Positions 42,481 through 54,962 of a stretch of 64,000 nucleotides of DNA are shown piece after piece. A program made the position numbers and the translations under genes. Every line of letters starts with the position of its first letter. Position 1 is the stretch's first letter. The notes beneath the pieces are model-generated. The model did no database searches. It saw only the letters and a list, made by a program, of their open reading frames with translations, and was not told the DNA's origin. Source of the stretch: Escallonia rubra (taxonomy: Eukaryota; Streptophyta; Magnoliopsida; Escalloniales; Escalloniaceae); the NCBI GenBank assembly GCA_033065855.1, contig JAVXUO010001084.1:62001-126000 (forward strand), given 5' to 3'.

Positions 42481-45400
42481 ATTAACTTCAAAATCTATCT
42501 AATATATAATAAAGGAAGTGAGAGCTTCTTTGCGCGACACGTCGTCACAAAGATACTTTCTTTGCTTGACACCTCATCGTATTATGTTTTCAATATGAAA
42601 TATAATTATAACCATTATAAGTATCACTAAAGGTCTGAAATATTATTTTAGATGGGTTCCTTATTTCTTGGTAAATTAATTTCCATATTAGTAAGCCTTA
42701 TCTAATTGAAAAAAATTATAAATGTTCGGAAACTCTAACAAATTAATAAATTAGCTTATTAGGACTTAGTTTTGATTATTTTATCCTTAAAACCACTCCT
42801 TAATATGAACATACAAACACATATAGCTAAAAAAACAAAAATAATATTATCTTGAGTGGGGTCCTTATTACTTAATAAGTGAATTTTCATATTAGTACCC
42901 CTTATATAATGAAAGGTCTAAAAATTCTAACTAGTTAATGAACTAACTTATTATGACTTAACTTTGACTATTATATCCTTAAAACTACTTTGTAATATGA
43001 ATATAAAAATTCAAATACTTAAAAAATTAAAATACTATATTTCATTTTGAAGAAAATGATATTACACTTGGAATAAATATAATTTTAATTAATCACAAAT
43101 TATGATGCATAGACATATATGTATCTATGAGTAAATATATAATATAGCCACTGCAAATTTGCTTCTATATCGATATAATTTATAATAAGCAAAGCTAAAA
43201 GCGCAATAAAATTCGACCATAACTTCAATGCGAGACACATCAGCACATTATGTTAGCTTTTGGGGGGCGATCATTACATTAGGAGTAAAGCAGGACTTAT
43301 AACCTATTTTATTTATAAGGAACTGATCTTACATTTGGGATAGATGTATTTTTAATGATTCACATATGTTTTAACGCGCGCGCTCAGTGTGCGCGTGTGT
43401 GTGTGTGTTGAAAGCAAATTTATAATTATATAAGCTATCATAAGCGAAGCGAAAAATGCAATAAAATTCAACAATAGGTTCGTTACGAGACACATCAGCA
43501 CATTATATTAGCTTTTTTGCACGACACATCATTACATTATATTTTTTTATGTAAAGTTGGATTTATGAAAATTATACACAAACAATATTATTAAAGGTCT
43601 ATAATATTACTTGTATGGAGTCCTTATTTGCGTATTAAAGGTCGTTTGGGATTGATTCTCAGGACTAGATTTTGATTAAATCATCAGAATTAGTTTTTAA
43701 AATTAGCTATAATGAAGGTGTTTAGTTAAAAAGTGATTTAAGTTGGTTTAGTGTGACAAAATTACCATATAGTGTATTCAAATTAGAAGGAGAATTTAAT
43801 ATTTGCTTATACGTGAGGATATTTTGGTAATTTTTTTTATCAAACCTGATTCTCTAAAACTAATGAAATCTGAATCCAAGAAAATGAGGATTATGGATTT
43901 AATCAATTTGGAGCACATTGGAGCAGATTTAATCAGTTTATTTTATTTTATTTTTGCAAAACACTTCAAACCTAATTTAATTCTAATTTAATCAGGTTTG
44001 ACCATTCTAGAATCAATCACAAACACCGTCTTAGTCAATTTATTATTCACAAACCTTAAATTGAAAACTAATTAAGACTCAATTTTGACTATTATATCTT
44101 TAAAAAGCATTCTGTTATATTAAAATCAAAACTCAGTGATCCAAAAATCATAAATGACATGTGAGATTTAGAACAAAAATTGTATAGTATAACAGTTTAC
44201 CGTAACACATATTTATCATAAAGAATGCAAATAGTAATCTATGTAATCTATAGATTTTACAATCCCTATGGTGAACAAAAACATTTATGGGGTCCCATGA
44301 CAAAATAAGTGACTATATAATTTCAATTGATAAAATTCCTATTTATAGTAAAGCATATTAATAAATCTAATACTTATAAAGAACTTAAAACTATATACTT
44401 AACATATTAATGTCTTTAAAGGTCTCCAAATATTATTTTGGATGGAATCCTTACTTTATATTAAGTTAATTTTGTAGAAGTAATGAGGACTATATTAGAA
44501 AGCGTTATGTCATTTGAAAATTAATTTTAAATAATTACTAAAACATGATTTTGACTTATGTATCCTTAAAATCACTATCTAATATGAAGAACAAGATACG
44601 TATTTCTGAAAAATGAAAAATAACATAGGAGATTTAGATGGGAAAAAAATGATGTTAAAAATGAATTGTATTTATTAGTTATAGTAGCCATTGTAAAAAA
44701 TACTTACATAATTTATAACTTTGATTAATGAGTAGTATGCCAGCTTTTTTTAGACGTAGCCTAACAACCTACAATTTGATTATACTCTCTTATATAAATA
44801 TTTTAAAAAAAGAAATCACATATGAGACTTAGAAAAACAAATGATAAATGTAACGTAGCTATGTAATTCTATAAAATATATGATAAACGAATATAGTCCA
44901 ACGATTATTCTTTCATAGGGTCCTAACCACCAACAAAAACAGTCTAATTTTTAGTTAATATATTTTATTTGATAAATAAGAATGATTAATAAATCATAAA
45001 TTAATTATAGATATTAGTCCTTAATTTTGACTGCAAATCAGTTAGTCTCTGAGCAATTATTATTATATGAATTAATGAGAATTAATAGATCTAAAAATCA
45101 TAAATGACATGTGAGATTTAACAAAAAAGAAGTTATGTAACAATCTACGATAGCATATATATATACAATAACTAATACAAGATGTTATATATATAACATA
45201 TAGCTTATTACAATCCTTTTGGTAAAAAAATTATATCAATATATTGTAATTGGTACTCTTGACAAAAAAAAAAAAAAAACAAAAATAATATAATTTATTA
45301 AGTAGGAATAATAATAAGAAAGCATATTAATTAATCTAATAATTAGAAATAATTTTAAGCTATATATTCTTATAATTTCAATCTCTAAAGGTCCCAAAAT

Positions 45401-48400
45401 TTTGTTTCATGGGTTTCATATTAATTTGACTTCATGTTGCATATCTAATGAAGGGTATATTAGTAAGGCTAACATAATTTAAAAACTAACTTCAAACAAT
45501 CTAAAACTCTACCGAACCAAGATACTACCTTACTATAACTTCGTCTTAAGTTATATGTTCTTAAGACACTCCCTAACATGAAGGAAAAATACATAATTGC
45601 ATAATGAATTGAAGTTACAAATGAATTGAATTTATTACTTTTATTAACTTTAGTTCTTATAATGTTAAAAAAAGGTACAGCTTTAATAAACGAGTTATAG
45701 GCCATCTTTTTTTAAGAATGTCCTCGCAACCTATAGTTTGACTATATTTCTTATATAAGATTCAGAAAAAAATCACATATGAAATTGAGAAAAAAAGAAC
45801 AATATATGCAATGTATCCATGTATAAAGAAATGATAAATGAATACAATCCAAAATTAAGTTTTTATAAGGTCCTAACAATCAATAGAAAGACTCTGATTT
45901 ATATCTTTAAATCACTTTACATGGATAATAAGAAAAATTAAATAATCTTAGACTAAATATAAGTATTAGAGCTTAATTTTGACTATTAATCGCTTATAAC
46001 TGTTAGCAATGAGTGTCGCATGAATTAACAAACCCCCTCCAACCCCCCCCCCCCCCCCCCCACTCACCCAACCTCCCTCTCCCTCCAGCTATTGGTAACT
46101 AGTCTAACATATAAGGATATTTGCACTTTACAAGCTCACACATAAAGTATGATATAAGCAAGCGATAAACAAAACAAAATTCAGTGATAGCTTTTTTCTG
46201 TGGCGCATCATCACATTAAACATGAAAATCTTACTAAAAGTTTCTAATACTATATTAGATGGGGTCCTTATCTTTATAATTATAAAGCTCTTAGAATATA
46301 AAAACTTATTCTAAACATTCTAAAACTCTATCTACCACATATATATGACATTAAGTGCTAAAGATAATTTTTTTACTGCTACTTTAGTTGTCGGAAGATA
46401 ACTATAATCTTTCTGATATATAGAGATAATTAATAATTGCTAGATATAATTAGTTGCTATCACTTTTAGCAACTATTTTTAGCATCACTTTTTTAGCATT
46501 ACTAAATAAAAATCGCTAAAATATTTAATGACCATTAATTGTCACTATACAGGAGGAGTTGTAGTTATCTTCTTAGAACCTGATAATTTGAAAAAGGATT
46601 TAAAACTCTATACTAACCATGTTAGTGTATCTAAATGTATGCAAATATTATTTTGGATGGTCCCTATTTTTAAGTTTATTTAAATTTGCAAGAACTATAT
46701 GGGGGCAATATTATGAAACCTTATATAATATGAAAATCATTCTCAAACTCTAATATATTAATTTATTATGACTTGATTTTGATTATAGTGTCCTTAAAGT
46801 AACTTTCTCATGTGTAGACAGAAAGATCACGTATATACAAAACAAAATTAACATATGAGATTTGGAAGAAAAATATTATATTACAGTTAATTTAAGTGTA
46901 TTATAAGTTCCAGATGTATATATTTACACATAACATAGGCATTATAAAAAATTATCAATGTAATATACAAATTTGATAATTAAGTTATAGGAAATTTTTT
47001 TTTTTTTTGATAAGACCGCACAAGCAATAAAGTAGCTATTTCGCATGTATGAGATTTTGAAAAGAAATCACATATGTACTAGAAAAAGAATTGCTACAAT
47101 TAACTCAAATAATTCTTAATTACTATATGTGCGAAAATATAAAATCTATAAGATACAAAAATATATCCCTGCAATTCTATAAAACTAATGATAAACCAGT
47201 TGTTTTTACATATGGCTCTAGCGATCAATAAAAGGACTTTTTTCCTTATACTTAATTAAATTTTCATGAAAAATAAGACTAATTAGTAAATCTTCGACAA
47301 GTTATAAGCATTAAAACTGAATTCTAATTGTAATGGAATTCATTATAACTAAGAGTGGTGATTATTGTGCGACTTCAATAGCAAATGGTTGATTAATGCT
47401 TGTCCTATAATATTAACCTAATACAATGATATTTGTTATTCTTTTCAAGTTCATCATAGTTATAGGTATAACTTGATATATTTTGGTATATAAAAGTCAT
47501 ATTATGTTGTTATAAAATAAATATAATTCATGAAAAATATATTAAATGTATTACTAGATATAAGAACTAGAATTTGACTACAAATAGTAGTTATAGATAA
47601 AGTGGAAAACTATTTCAACACTCCAAAATAAGGATATGTTATCTTTATCAATTGAACATCCTCATTACTAGAAACTTACGAGAATTAAAAAAAAAAAAAA
47701 CAAACAAACATATATGAAAATATTGAATATTATGTTGTTATTCTGTTAAATTTATTTTTACAAAAAGTATAAACTTACCTTAAAAGTAATAAGGTATATA
47801 CATAAGTCCTGTTAAATTTAAAATAGAACTTTCTTTCTTTTTTATTTCTACTTAACCATTATACTAACCTCAGGAACATATGTAATACCTTAAAAACCCT
47901 ATGAAGTAAAGAATTAAAATCACATATGGCATTTACAATTTTAATTACAACTACAATTGTATTTGTTATTTAGCTCTAGATGCACGAGCATGACTATTCT
48001 ACTACTCTAAGTGCTAAGCCAAGATTCATTTGAATTACTTACCTGACAATTTAAAACAAAAGCTTAAAGAAGGCAAATATCTAGCGGTTCCACTGTGTCG
48101 CCATCTATTCTTTGTCTTTTTAGCTTATATTATAAAATAATTACAAGTAAACACGCATGTATATGCAAACATCTCATAATAACTGCATGGATACCAATCA
48201 AACAAACAAACTTATTTAATAATCAAAAGTTAGAAATAATGCAAGTGAATTCATTTAATTTTATGATATTTTATTTAAGTTAGTCGTGATTAAATTGGGT
48301 ACGAAGCTTATTCTTTATAGTCAAATGAGATACGAAATATTTTTTTATAATGTTAATGTCTTTTTTGTCTTACGGTATATGGTACACATAATATACTTTT

Positions 48401-48480
48401 AAAAATTATACGATATATTATATTTTATAAACCGGCTCGATCTTGACTCGGGTTACTGCCGGTCCTATTATAATATTTGT
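42481..48480. repeat. AT-rich region of degenerate repeats, possible Helitron remnants
   Basis: Six kilobases without a convincing gene. A phrase close to AAAGGTCTNNAATATTATTTTGGATGGGGTCCTTAT recurs in decayed form near 42630, 43590, 44415, 45385, 46230 and 46640. A second phrase, ACACATCATCACATTATATT-like, recurs near 42560, 43230, 43490, 43520 and 46200. The left border TCTATCTAATATATAATAAA at 42495 resembles plant Helitron 5' ends. A run of about 19 C lies at 46043-46061. No replicase gene is visible, so these would be non-autonomous. Confidence 0.4.
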
Positions 48481-48597
48481 TGTTATCCCTTAAGGCCACA
48501 CCATACGTAAAGTACTCTGGAAAAGCCTACTTAATTGCACACTAAAAGAGAGGTACAATTTGCCGCAGAGCAGAGAGATCCCCAAAAAAATCCATTG

Positions 48598-49008
48598 ATG
48601 GCTTCCTCGAGTTCTTCATCACTTGAGAAGTACTCATATCCGACGCATGTCGATGTCGGGTTACACGTTCCCTTCAAGCTGTCTGCAACAAACTATTTCG
48701 TGTGGAGAAACCTCATGGCTGGCTTGATAGAGGAGCAAGGCTTGATGGGTTTCCTTAACGGCACGATTAAAGCACCGCCAGAGAAGATCACCGTCCCAGA
48801 TGATAGTTCCTCCATCGGCACAAAGGAGATGTTGAATGAGGATTACATTAAGTGGAAAAAGCAGACCGGTTGTTGCGAGGATGGATCATACAGACGCTCA
48901 ACGAAAATCTCCTTGAGGGTGTTCGTTTCCTTAAAACTGCTAAAGAAGTGTGGGAAGTGCTAGAGAGATTTTTCGGAAGTCAAGCTCATCCTGGCTTCAT
49001 TGCCCGTT
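48598..49008 (+). pseudogene. Exon 1: copia-gag-like N-terminal domain with frameshift
   Basis: It encodes MASSSSSSLEKYSYPTHVDV, then FKLSATNYFVWRNLMAGLIE, EEQGLMGFLNGTIKAPPEK and DYIKWKK. The matching continuation ADRLLRGWIIQTLNENLLEG, FLKTAKEVWEVLERFF is in another frame. Comparison with the paralog at 40968-41391 (WKKTDQLLRRW) shows one base is missing near 48862. The proposed donor is CCCGTT/GTAAGA at 49008, in the same phase as in the paralog. The domain resembles the DUF4219/UBN2 gag part of copia elements. Confidence 0.82.
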
Positions 49009-49561
49009 GTAAGAAACTCTACCCAAGATCTTCTTATGCGTGTTTGCGCATTTCAATTGCACATACATTTGTATAGATAAATAAATAAGGGCAGTGTTTG
49101 TGTACTCTTTTGATACTCTGTCCGTCCCTAATAATTCGCTCACTTTGACTTTGCAAGCATATTAAGGATTTAGATTATATATTGTGTATTTCTGATTTAC
49201 CCTTTAGAGAGAGAGATAGGAAAGAGAGTGAGCTTATAGAGAGAAAATTGGTTTGTGGAGTACTAAATGTGAAAAGAGAAATATAATAAAATATATAAAG
49301 GGATAGGCCAGGACAGAGAAAATGAGTTGGTAGAGAGTTAAATGAGGAGAGAAAAACAGAATAAAAAAATATAAAAATGGTAACTATGTTAAAATACTTA
49401 CATAATCTTTCTTAATTTAGAATTAAGAAATTATCAATTTTTATGGGACGGCTCAAAAGGAAATACCATCAATTTATGAGGGACCAAAGGAGTTTTAGAT
49501 TGACCATTACAGTTGAGATACATCTGTTCCTTTAGCCTCTCATCAGGAGCTGTTCAAAATT

Positions 49562-49579
49562 CTAGATGTGGTTTGTGAT
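49562..49579. repeat. L1 target site duplication, left copy
   Basis: CTAGATGTGGTTTGTGAT is repeated exactly at 52132-52149. A short T run (49579-49587), the poly-A tail of a minus-strand element, follows. Confidence 0.95.
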
Positions 49580-49608
49580 TTTTTTTTGGTGGACGCAAGA
49601 ACTTAAAA

Positions 49609-51644
49609 TTAATCAAAAGTCGAAATTACATCAATGTTCCGCTCTTCTTCCAGGAAAGACAAAAAGTTGGAAGATGGTGGAACAAATCCAAAAACATTAC
49701 AGAGAGCAGAATGAGCAGCAAGGTTGTGGGCTGCTCTGTTCGCTGATCTAGGGGAGAAAAACACATCCCAACAAGTGAATTTTGTAAGGAGCTGTCTGGC
49801 TTGATCAATGATGTGCCTGGATTTCCAATTAGGAGTCATTGAATGGTCATTCAGCATTTCAATTATCACCTTAGCATCTCCTTCAACTATAACATACTGC
49901 TTCCCCTCCAAAAAGGCTGTGCGGATTGCAAGCAAGGCCGCAGTGGCTTCGGCTTCTTCAGGTCCTGAGTCTCTAGCGTTTCTGTGCTTCCAAATTCAAA
50001 TTTGCCTTCAGCATTCCGGCAAACCATAGCAGCAACTGTTCTATGACCTCGTACTGTCGCATCAAAATTGACCTTATGCCATCCTGCAAATGGAGGTTTC
50101 CATGCATACCGGTCTTGCAAATCCCTAGATTTGCCCCCAAGAAAAGCAAGATAGCAGTTGGAGACTTTGTTGATGGTATCTGCTGATTTGCTGTGGTCAA
50201 AAGGGACACCTTCCATCACAAGCTTGTTCCTGCCGAACCAAACCAAATCCATTAGTGTCGCTGCATAATTTGTATATTTGATTTGTTCTTCAGAATGTTG
50301 TCCGGGTGGATTCAAAATATAATCCAGCCATTCCACCTGCGAGTTCAGACCCACTGGAGGTCGGCAACCTAGAGACGAGGCAGCCCAAATGAGCCTAGTT
50401 TTGCTACACTCAAGGAAGAGGTGCGTAGGTGTTTCAGGGCACAATCCGCAGAGGGGACAAGAGGGGACAATATCAGGGAAGAAAGCCACTAACTTTTGTC
50501 TCACCGGGAGCAGATTCCAAGCAATGCTCCAAATGAAGATTTTGTGTCGCTCTTTTAGCTTTGCTTTCCACAGCCTCTTCCAAAAATCTGCTGGGAAGAG
50601 AGGATTAGGACTGAACTTTTGCTTGTTTTCCGTTAGATACGCCGATCTAGCTGAGAAATTCCCTTTCGAATTCGGGGTCCAAGCTATTATGTCTTGGGTT
50701 TGGGTTGCTGAAATTTTGATCTTCCTAATAGCTTCCACTGTTGCCTCGTCGAATAAGTTTTGGATTTTTGGGAAATTCCACTCACGTGAATTTTGATAGA
50801 AAAGGTCAGCTACTAGGTTTATATCATGTAAATCTGAGTTTCCTTTGGCATAGGTGAAACCTTCATTCATCGGGATCCACCGATCCTTCCATACATGAGT
50901 GTTTTTACCATCTCCTACAAGCATTCCCAGGCCTTTTTCAATGATTTTCCGAGTCTTGCAAATACCTTTCCAAATCCATGACCCTGACTTCAACGGAGTG
51001 TATTCGAGGAAAGGAATGCCTCTCAAATACTTTGATTTCATGATTTGCACCCATAACTCATTCGGGTTCTTCAAGATTGTCCATCCCAATTTAGCAATCA
51101 AAGCTAGATTAAAATCATACATTTTTTTGAAACCCATCCCACCAGCTGATTTAGGTATGCATATAGAGTCCCAAGCTTTTGGGTGGTAATGGTTTTTTCC
51201 ATCATCATTAAAACCCCACCAAAAATTGCGCATTCGTTTATCGATCTTCTCTGTGATTTTCTTTGGGAGAATGAACGTCGACATCACATAAGTAGGAATT
51301 GCCATAGCTGTAGCTTTCAACATTGTTGTTCTACCTGCTTGAGAAAGAACTTTACTTTTCCAGCTTGCTAATCTCCGTTCCACTCTTGTCACTATCTCTT
51401 CAAAGAGCTTGCTCTTAGATTGATTAGTGAAGATAGGCAGCCCCAAGTATTTTGCCTCTTTTGGAGCTTTTCTAAGCTTCAGAATTCTGCAAATGTCACT
51501 TCTCAAGCTCGGGTCGAGGTGTTTGCTGAAGTAGATTTTCGACTTATGCTGGTTCGTGCACTGTCCTGACCAAGAATTGTAAGTATTCAAGCATTGTTGG
51601 ACTGTTTCAGCTTCCTCTTTATTTGCCCTTTTAATGGGTTCCAC
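49609..51644 (-). pseudogene. L1 ORF2 C-terminal remnant: RT thumb, zf-RVT and RNase H
   Basis: A frame open for 585 codons (49887-51644) reads ANKEEAETVQQCLNTYNSWS, KYLGLPIF, ERRLASWKSKVLSQAGRTTM, FWWGFNDDGKNHYHPKAWDS and GGMGFKKMYDFN, the region after the RT active site. The zf-RVT block CPLCGLCPETPTHLFLEC and the RNase H start KVNFDATVRG follow. The frame then shifts near 49930 and continues as LAIRTAFLEGKQYVIVEGDA, then RSANRAAHNLAAHSA (49609-49935). The YADD box and endonuclease are absent. It cannot move by itself. Confidence 0.92.
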
Positions 51645-51811
51645 GCCTTCTGGAGAATTGCTTGGACTACTTTTGGGTTTGGTTGTTTTGAGCTTATGAT
51701 CTTGGCCAGAAGCGTGAGCTCATACTCTTTCAATACACTGGTCTCATCAACTACAAGGTCATCAAGATCCTCGAATAGAAGAGAAGATGTCTTGTTGATG
51801 AGGACTTCCAT
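51587..51811 (-). pseudogene. L1 ORF1 N-terminal remnant
   Basis: 74 codons starting MEVLINKTSSLLFEDLDDLV and including LTLLAKIISSKQPNPK and AILQKAWNPLKG. It matches the beginning of plant L1 ORF1 (gag-like, DUF4283 region). It runs directly into ORF2 sequence in a different frame near 51640, marking an internal deletion of several kilobases. Confidence 0.75.
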
Positions 51812-52131
51812 AGGTGTTGATAGAGTAGAAAATGCTGAAAGAACAGAGGAAGGAAGGATAAGGACTACTGGAATGTGAGTGACTATTTCTGGAAAGAAAC
51901 GGGTGGAGAAGATAATGTGGGTTTAAGGTTAGGCTCATCAAGAGTAAGGTAAAGAGGAGTCTGGAGCTGGCAATAAGCTAGAAATGACTAAAGATAGTCA
52001 GAAAGTCCTGCAAAGAGGAAGGGGATGCTACTTCTCGGAGAAGAAGAGCATAGATCAATGATATAGTGAAGTAAATGGTTTCACTCCTTGGTTCTCCTTT
52101 CTCCCCTTGGGAAGGTTTCACTTCATTATCA

Positions 52132-52149
52132 CTAGATGTGGTTTGTGAT
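52132..52149. repeat. L1 target site duplication, right copy
   Basis: CTAGATGTGGTTTGTGAT, identical to 49562-49579. Removing the element and one copy restores the intron. Confidence 0.95.
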
Positions 52150-52479
52150 GATAATGAAGTCTTCTGCCTAGCTAATTTCTAATTGAAATCTCAGTCATTT
52201 GATCTGCCTAATGCACCCCCTTCAGGATCAGTATCTATGAAAAGATGTACTCATCTCAGTCATCTGCCTATTTTCTTTTTTTTCTTTTTTAACTTCACTC
52301 CCAGTTTTCTTGTTTGATCTCTTTTTGCTTTGTTTTTCTAATGGTTAGTGTCGATTGTGATCAGCTGTAAAGTGAATGACACAATGTGTCCAGGTGACTC
52401 AATATCTTATGTATGTATTGATGATGTACGTCTGGTGTAATGCTATACCTTCTTTATTTCCTCTGCGTTTCAATGACAG

Positions 52480-52980
52480 CTGCAGAGCTGGGAGAAGGGA
52501 AATTTTTAAGCCAGTACCTGCCGCTGCATAAAGCTGCACTTGCAGGTGACTGGGACACGACAAGTACTATAATAGAAAAGGAACCAGATGCAGTTAGGGC
52601 CATCGTAACAGGGTCCAAAGAGACTGCACTCATGGTAGCAGTTCGGGCGAAAAAGAGAAACGCTTTTGTGAAGAAACTGCTGGAGAAGATGTTGTTGCCA
52701 GACGTAGCTTTAACTGAAAAAACTGGCTCAACAGCCCTCCACATAGCTGCAGTAGTTGGCAACATTGAGGCAGCAAGGTTGTTGGTTGAGAAAGATCCGA
52801 AACTGCCTAAAGTTCGGGACGTCTATAAAAGACTACCTATTCATAGAGCTGCTGAATACGGCCGAAGGGAAATGGCTCTCTACTCGTTTACTGTAACAGA
52901 GGAATATCCAGAGCAAAATCCTTTCGAGGGGGAATCAGGTGGTTCATTTCTCAGTGCTCTAATTTAGAGTGGACTCTACG
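52480..52980 (+). pseudogene. Exon 2: ankyrin repeats, with a stop near its end
   Basis: Acceptor CAATGACAG precedes it. It encodes AELGEGKFLSQYLPLHKAAL, then ETALMVAVRAKKRNAFVKKL, GSTALHIAAVVGNIEAARLL and LPIHRAAEYGRREMALYSF. These are three ankyrin-like repeats closely related to the left paralog. A TAG (52965-52967) precedes the aligned donor TACG/GTGAGT at 52980. A second donor TCAG/GTGGTT at 52938 is in the same phase and removes the last 42 nt including the stop. An ATG at 52440, in frame through the intron end, could start a shorter protein. Confidence 0.82.
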
Positions 52981-53186
52981 GTGAGTACTTGATTCACTTC
53001 TTTCCTTCTGCTGATAGTTTTCTTGCATGAATTTTATCGTTGCACGTATAACCATTTCACCGTTTCCAAATTCTAGTCAGTTTGTGAAACGAAATTTGAG
53101 AAAAAAATTTAACGACTACTGTAGCTGTTAAACAAAACTAGTTTACAATGATATTGCTTTTTTTTTTTTTTTGGTTACAACTACAG

Positions 53187-53533
53187 ATATTGCTCTGTAC
53201 TTGCTTCAACGGTACCCAAAGTTGGCATGGGAGGATCCATCTCCTTTGGAGTGGATTGCTGGAAAGCCATCTGCATTCCCAAGTGGAACACGCTTCAACA
53301 TCTGGCAAAAACTAATCTACTCATGTTAGTCTGAAACCAAATAGTATACACGAGCTTGCACAAACACACACAAGAATCAAGTCTTACCTACTTTTTACAT
53401 GCTCAATGATGTGTCTATACGTTTTACTAGCTTCATATTCCTGTGAGTTTAGGTGTTGCCATAACGTTGGAAAACTTCGAAAACCGTCCTCCAGGAGTGG
53501 ACATTAAGAGTTTCAAGGACACAAATGATTCTG
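53187..53533 (+). CDS. Exons 3 and 4 of the ankyrin-PGG gene
   Basis: Exon 3 (53187-53324), after acceptor CAACTACAG, encodes DIALYLLQRYPKLAWED, then AFPSGTRFNIWQKLIYS. Exon 4 (53453-53533), after GAGTTTAG, encodes VAITLENFENRPPGVDIKSF then KDTNDS. Both keep phase 1 and are unbroken. The KPSAFPSG...WQ.LIYSC phrase is typical of ITN1/NPR4-like plant ankyrin proteins. Confidence 0.8.
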
Positions 53534-53938
53534 GTTCGTTACGTTCGTTAGTTTCCTTTTGTCTTTACACTAGTATTCATTCTTTATAATGATGATACCT
53601 GATGCTCGTGCCCGCTGTATCTCGGGAAGTCTGGTCCCTTGCATACTGCTTTGTAGATAGACCAGCACTTCGGCAAAAAGCATAACCTAATTATTATGGC
53701 GCAAAGAATCCTAAAAAAATCACTAGCAAAGGTATCAGTTAATACAATCATGGTATATACGTTTAGGATTCTTACGAGTTTGATTTTGCAATACAGTGAG
53801 CAAAAAGTGTCGTGCATTGTTTTGGAAAGTCGCTGAAGTAATAGGTAGGAATTTGGCTAATTAGCCTCAACAAAGAGCTGCACATAGAACTTAAATTTGC
53901 AGCTTCTAGCATCCTGATCGAATTTCATGGAATTGCAG

Positions 53939-54378
53939 TGCCGCAGAGCAACCACATCAGAGAGACAAAACTGAAATATACACAAGCAGTTCAACTTGTC
54001 AACCACCTTTGCCTGGAAACTGCGCATCTGGAATACTCGAAAGCTTTCTCATTACTTGGTTTGCCGCTTCAAAAAGCGATAGTTCTCGGGACCCGTGAAA
54101 TTGTTGAAGAGATCTTGGAGTCATTTCCTAGTGCAGTTTCCTATATAAATGACATGCAACAAAATTTAATGCACATCGCAATTCTCGCGCGTCGTGTGAA
54201 CGTTTACAATCTCATATACGAGTTTGACTGCGGGGACTTACTTATTGGAGCAACTGACACAAGAATGAACAATGGTCTGCATTTGACTGGGAAGTTGGAA
54301 CCCCAGCAGATGCTTAATCTCAGAGCCAGTGTAGCTGGCGCAGCTCTACAGATGCAGCGTGAATTGCAATGGTTTAAG
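53939..54378 (+). CDS. Exon 5 of the ankyrin-PGG gene
   Basis: It follows acceptor GAATTGCAG and ends TTTAAG/GTAATT. It encodes KYTQAVQLVNHLCLETAH, AIVLGTREIVEEILESFPSA, QNLMHIAILARRVNVYNLIY and GAALQMQRELQWFK. The last is the hallmark linker just before the PGG domain. No lesion. Introns on either side contain short imperfect repeats (CCCTTGCATACTGCT near 53635 and 54632). Confidence 0.85.
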
Positions 54379-54962
54379 GTAATTTCAGCCCTGTCTTTAT
54401 GATTCAGCCTGAGTTATATGGACTCGGTACAAATCTCCAAGTCGGATGCGTATCCAAGTGTGAGATTCTTCAAAGCAATTACGAACTAAAAGGCATGCTA
54501 TGTGTTCTTAGTGACATATCCTATAAAATATGTGGGACACATGTTCCATACGCATGTCCATGTGTTGATGTCCATGCATCAAGTGTCCGACATGAAATGA
54601 GTATTTCTAGCATTTTGAAGAACGAGTCTCCCTTGCATACTGCTCTGCAAATATCCATGTTTATGTATCGAGTGTCAATGACATAATTTATAGGATTCAG
54701 CCATTTCACTTCAAATTCACACATACATCCCTTTATGAAACAAAGAAAACACCCAATTTTGGGTGATGAGGTACATCCTAGTCAACCTAAACCGGTAAAG
54801 GAATTTGAATTTGATTGGGCTTTCATCCAACTATTGGAATTAACTTAACTTATAACGTATTTTGTTCATTATGTAATGCAACTTGACCTCATTTTTATAT
54901 ATATATAATTTCAAGACATAACTGAAACATGCTGTTTCGGACACCAAAATACCTTTTTGCAG

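Larger units (their letters stand above)
49580..52131 (-). mobile_element. Internally deleted L1-type LINE in intron 1 of the ankyrin gene
   Basis: It is bounded by an exact 18-bp target duplication and ends in a poly-A tail on the minus strand. It keeps a 5' UTR-like stretch (51812-52131), the beginning of ORF1 (51587-51811), and the C-terminal third of ORF2 (49609-51644). The rest of ORF1, the endonuclease and the catalytic part of the RT are missing between them. It is antisense to the host gene, in its first intron, so it need not disrupt splicing. Confidence 0.93.

Noticed and set aside
42019-48283. Small open frames in the AT-rich interval between the ankyrin genes
   Set aside because: All are below about 80 codons, in AT-rich repeat DNA, with no recognisable motif.
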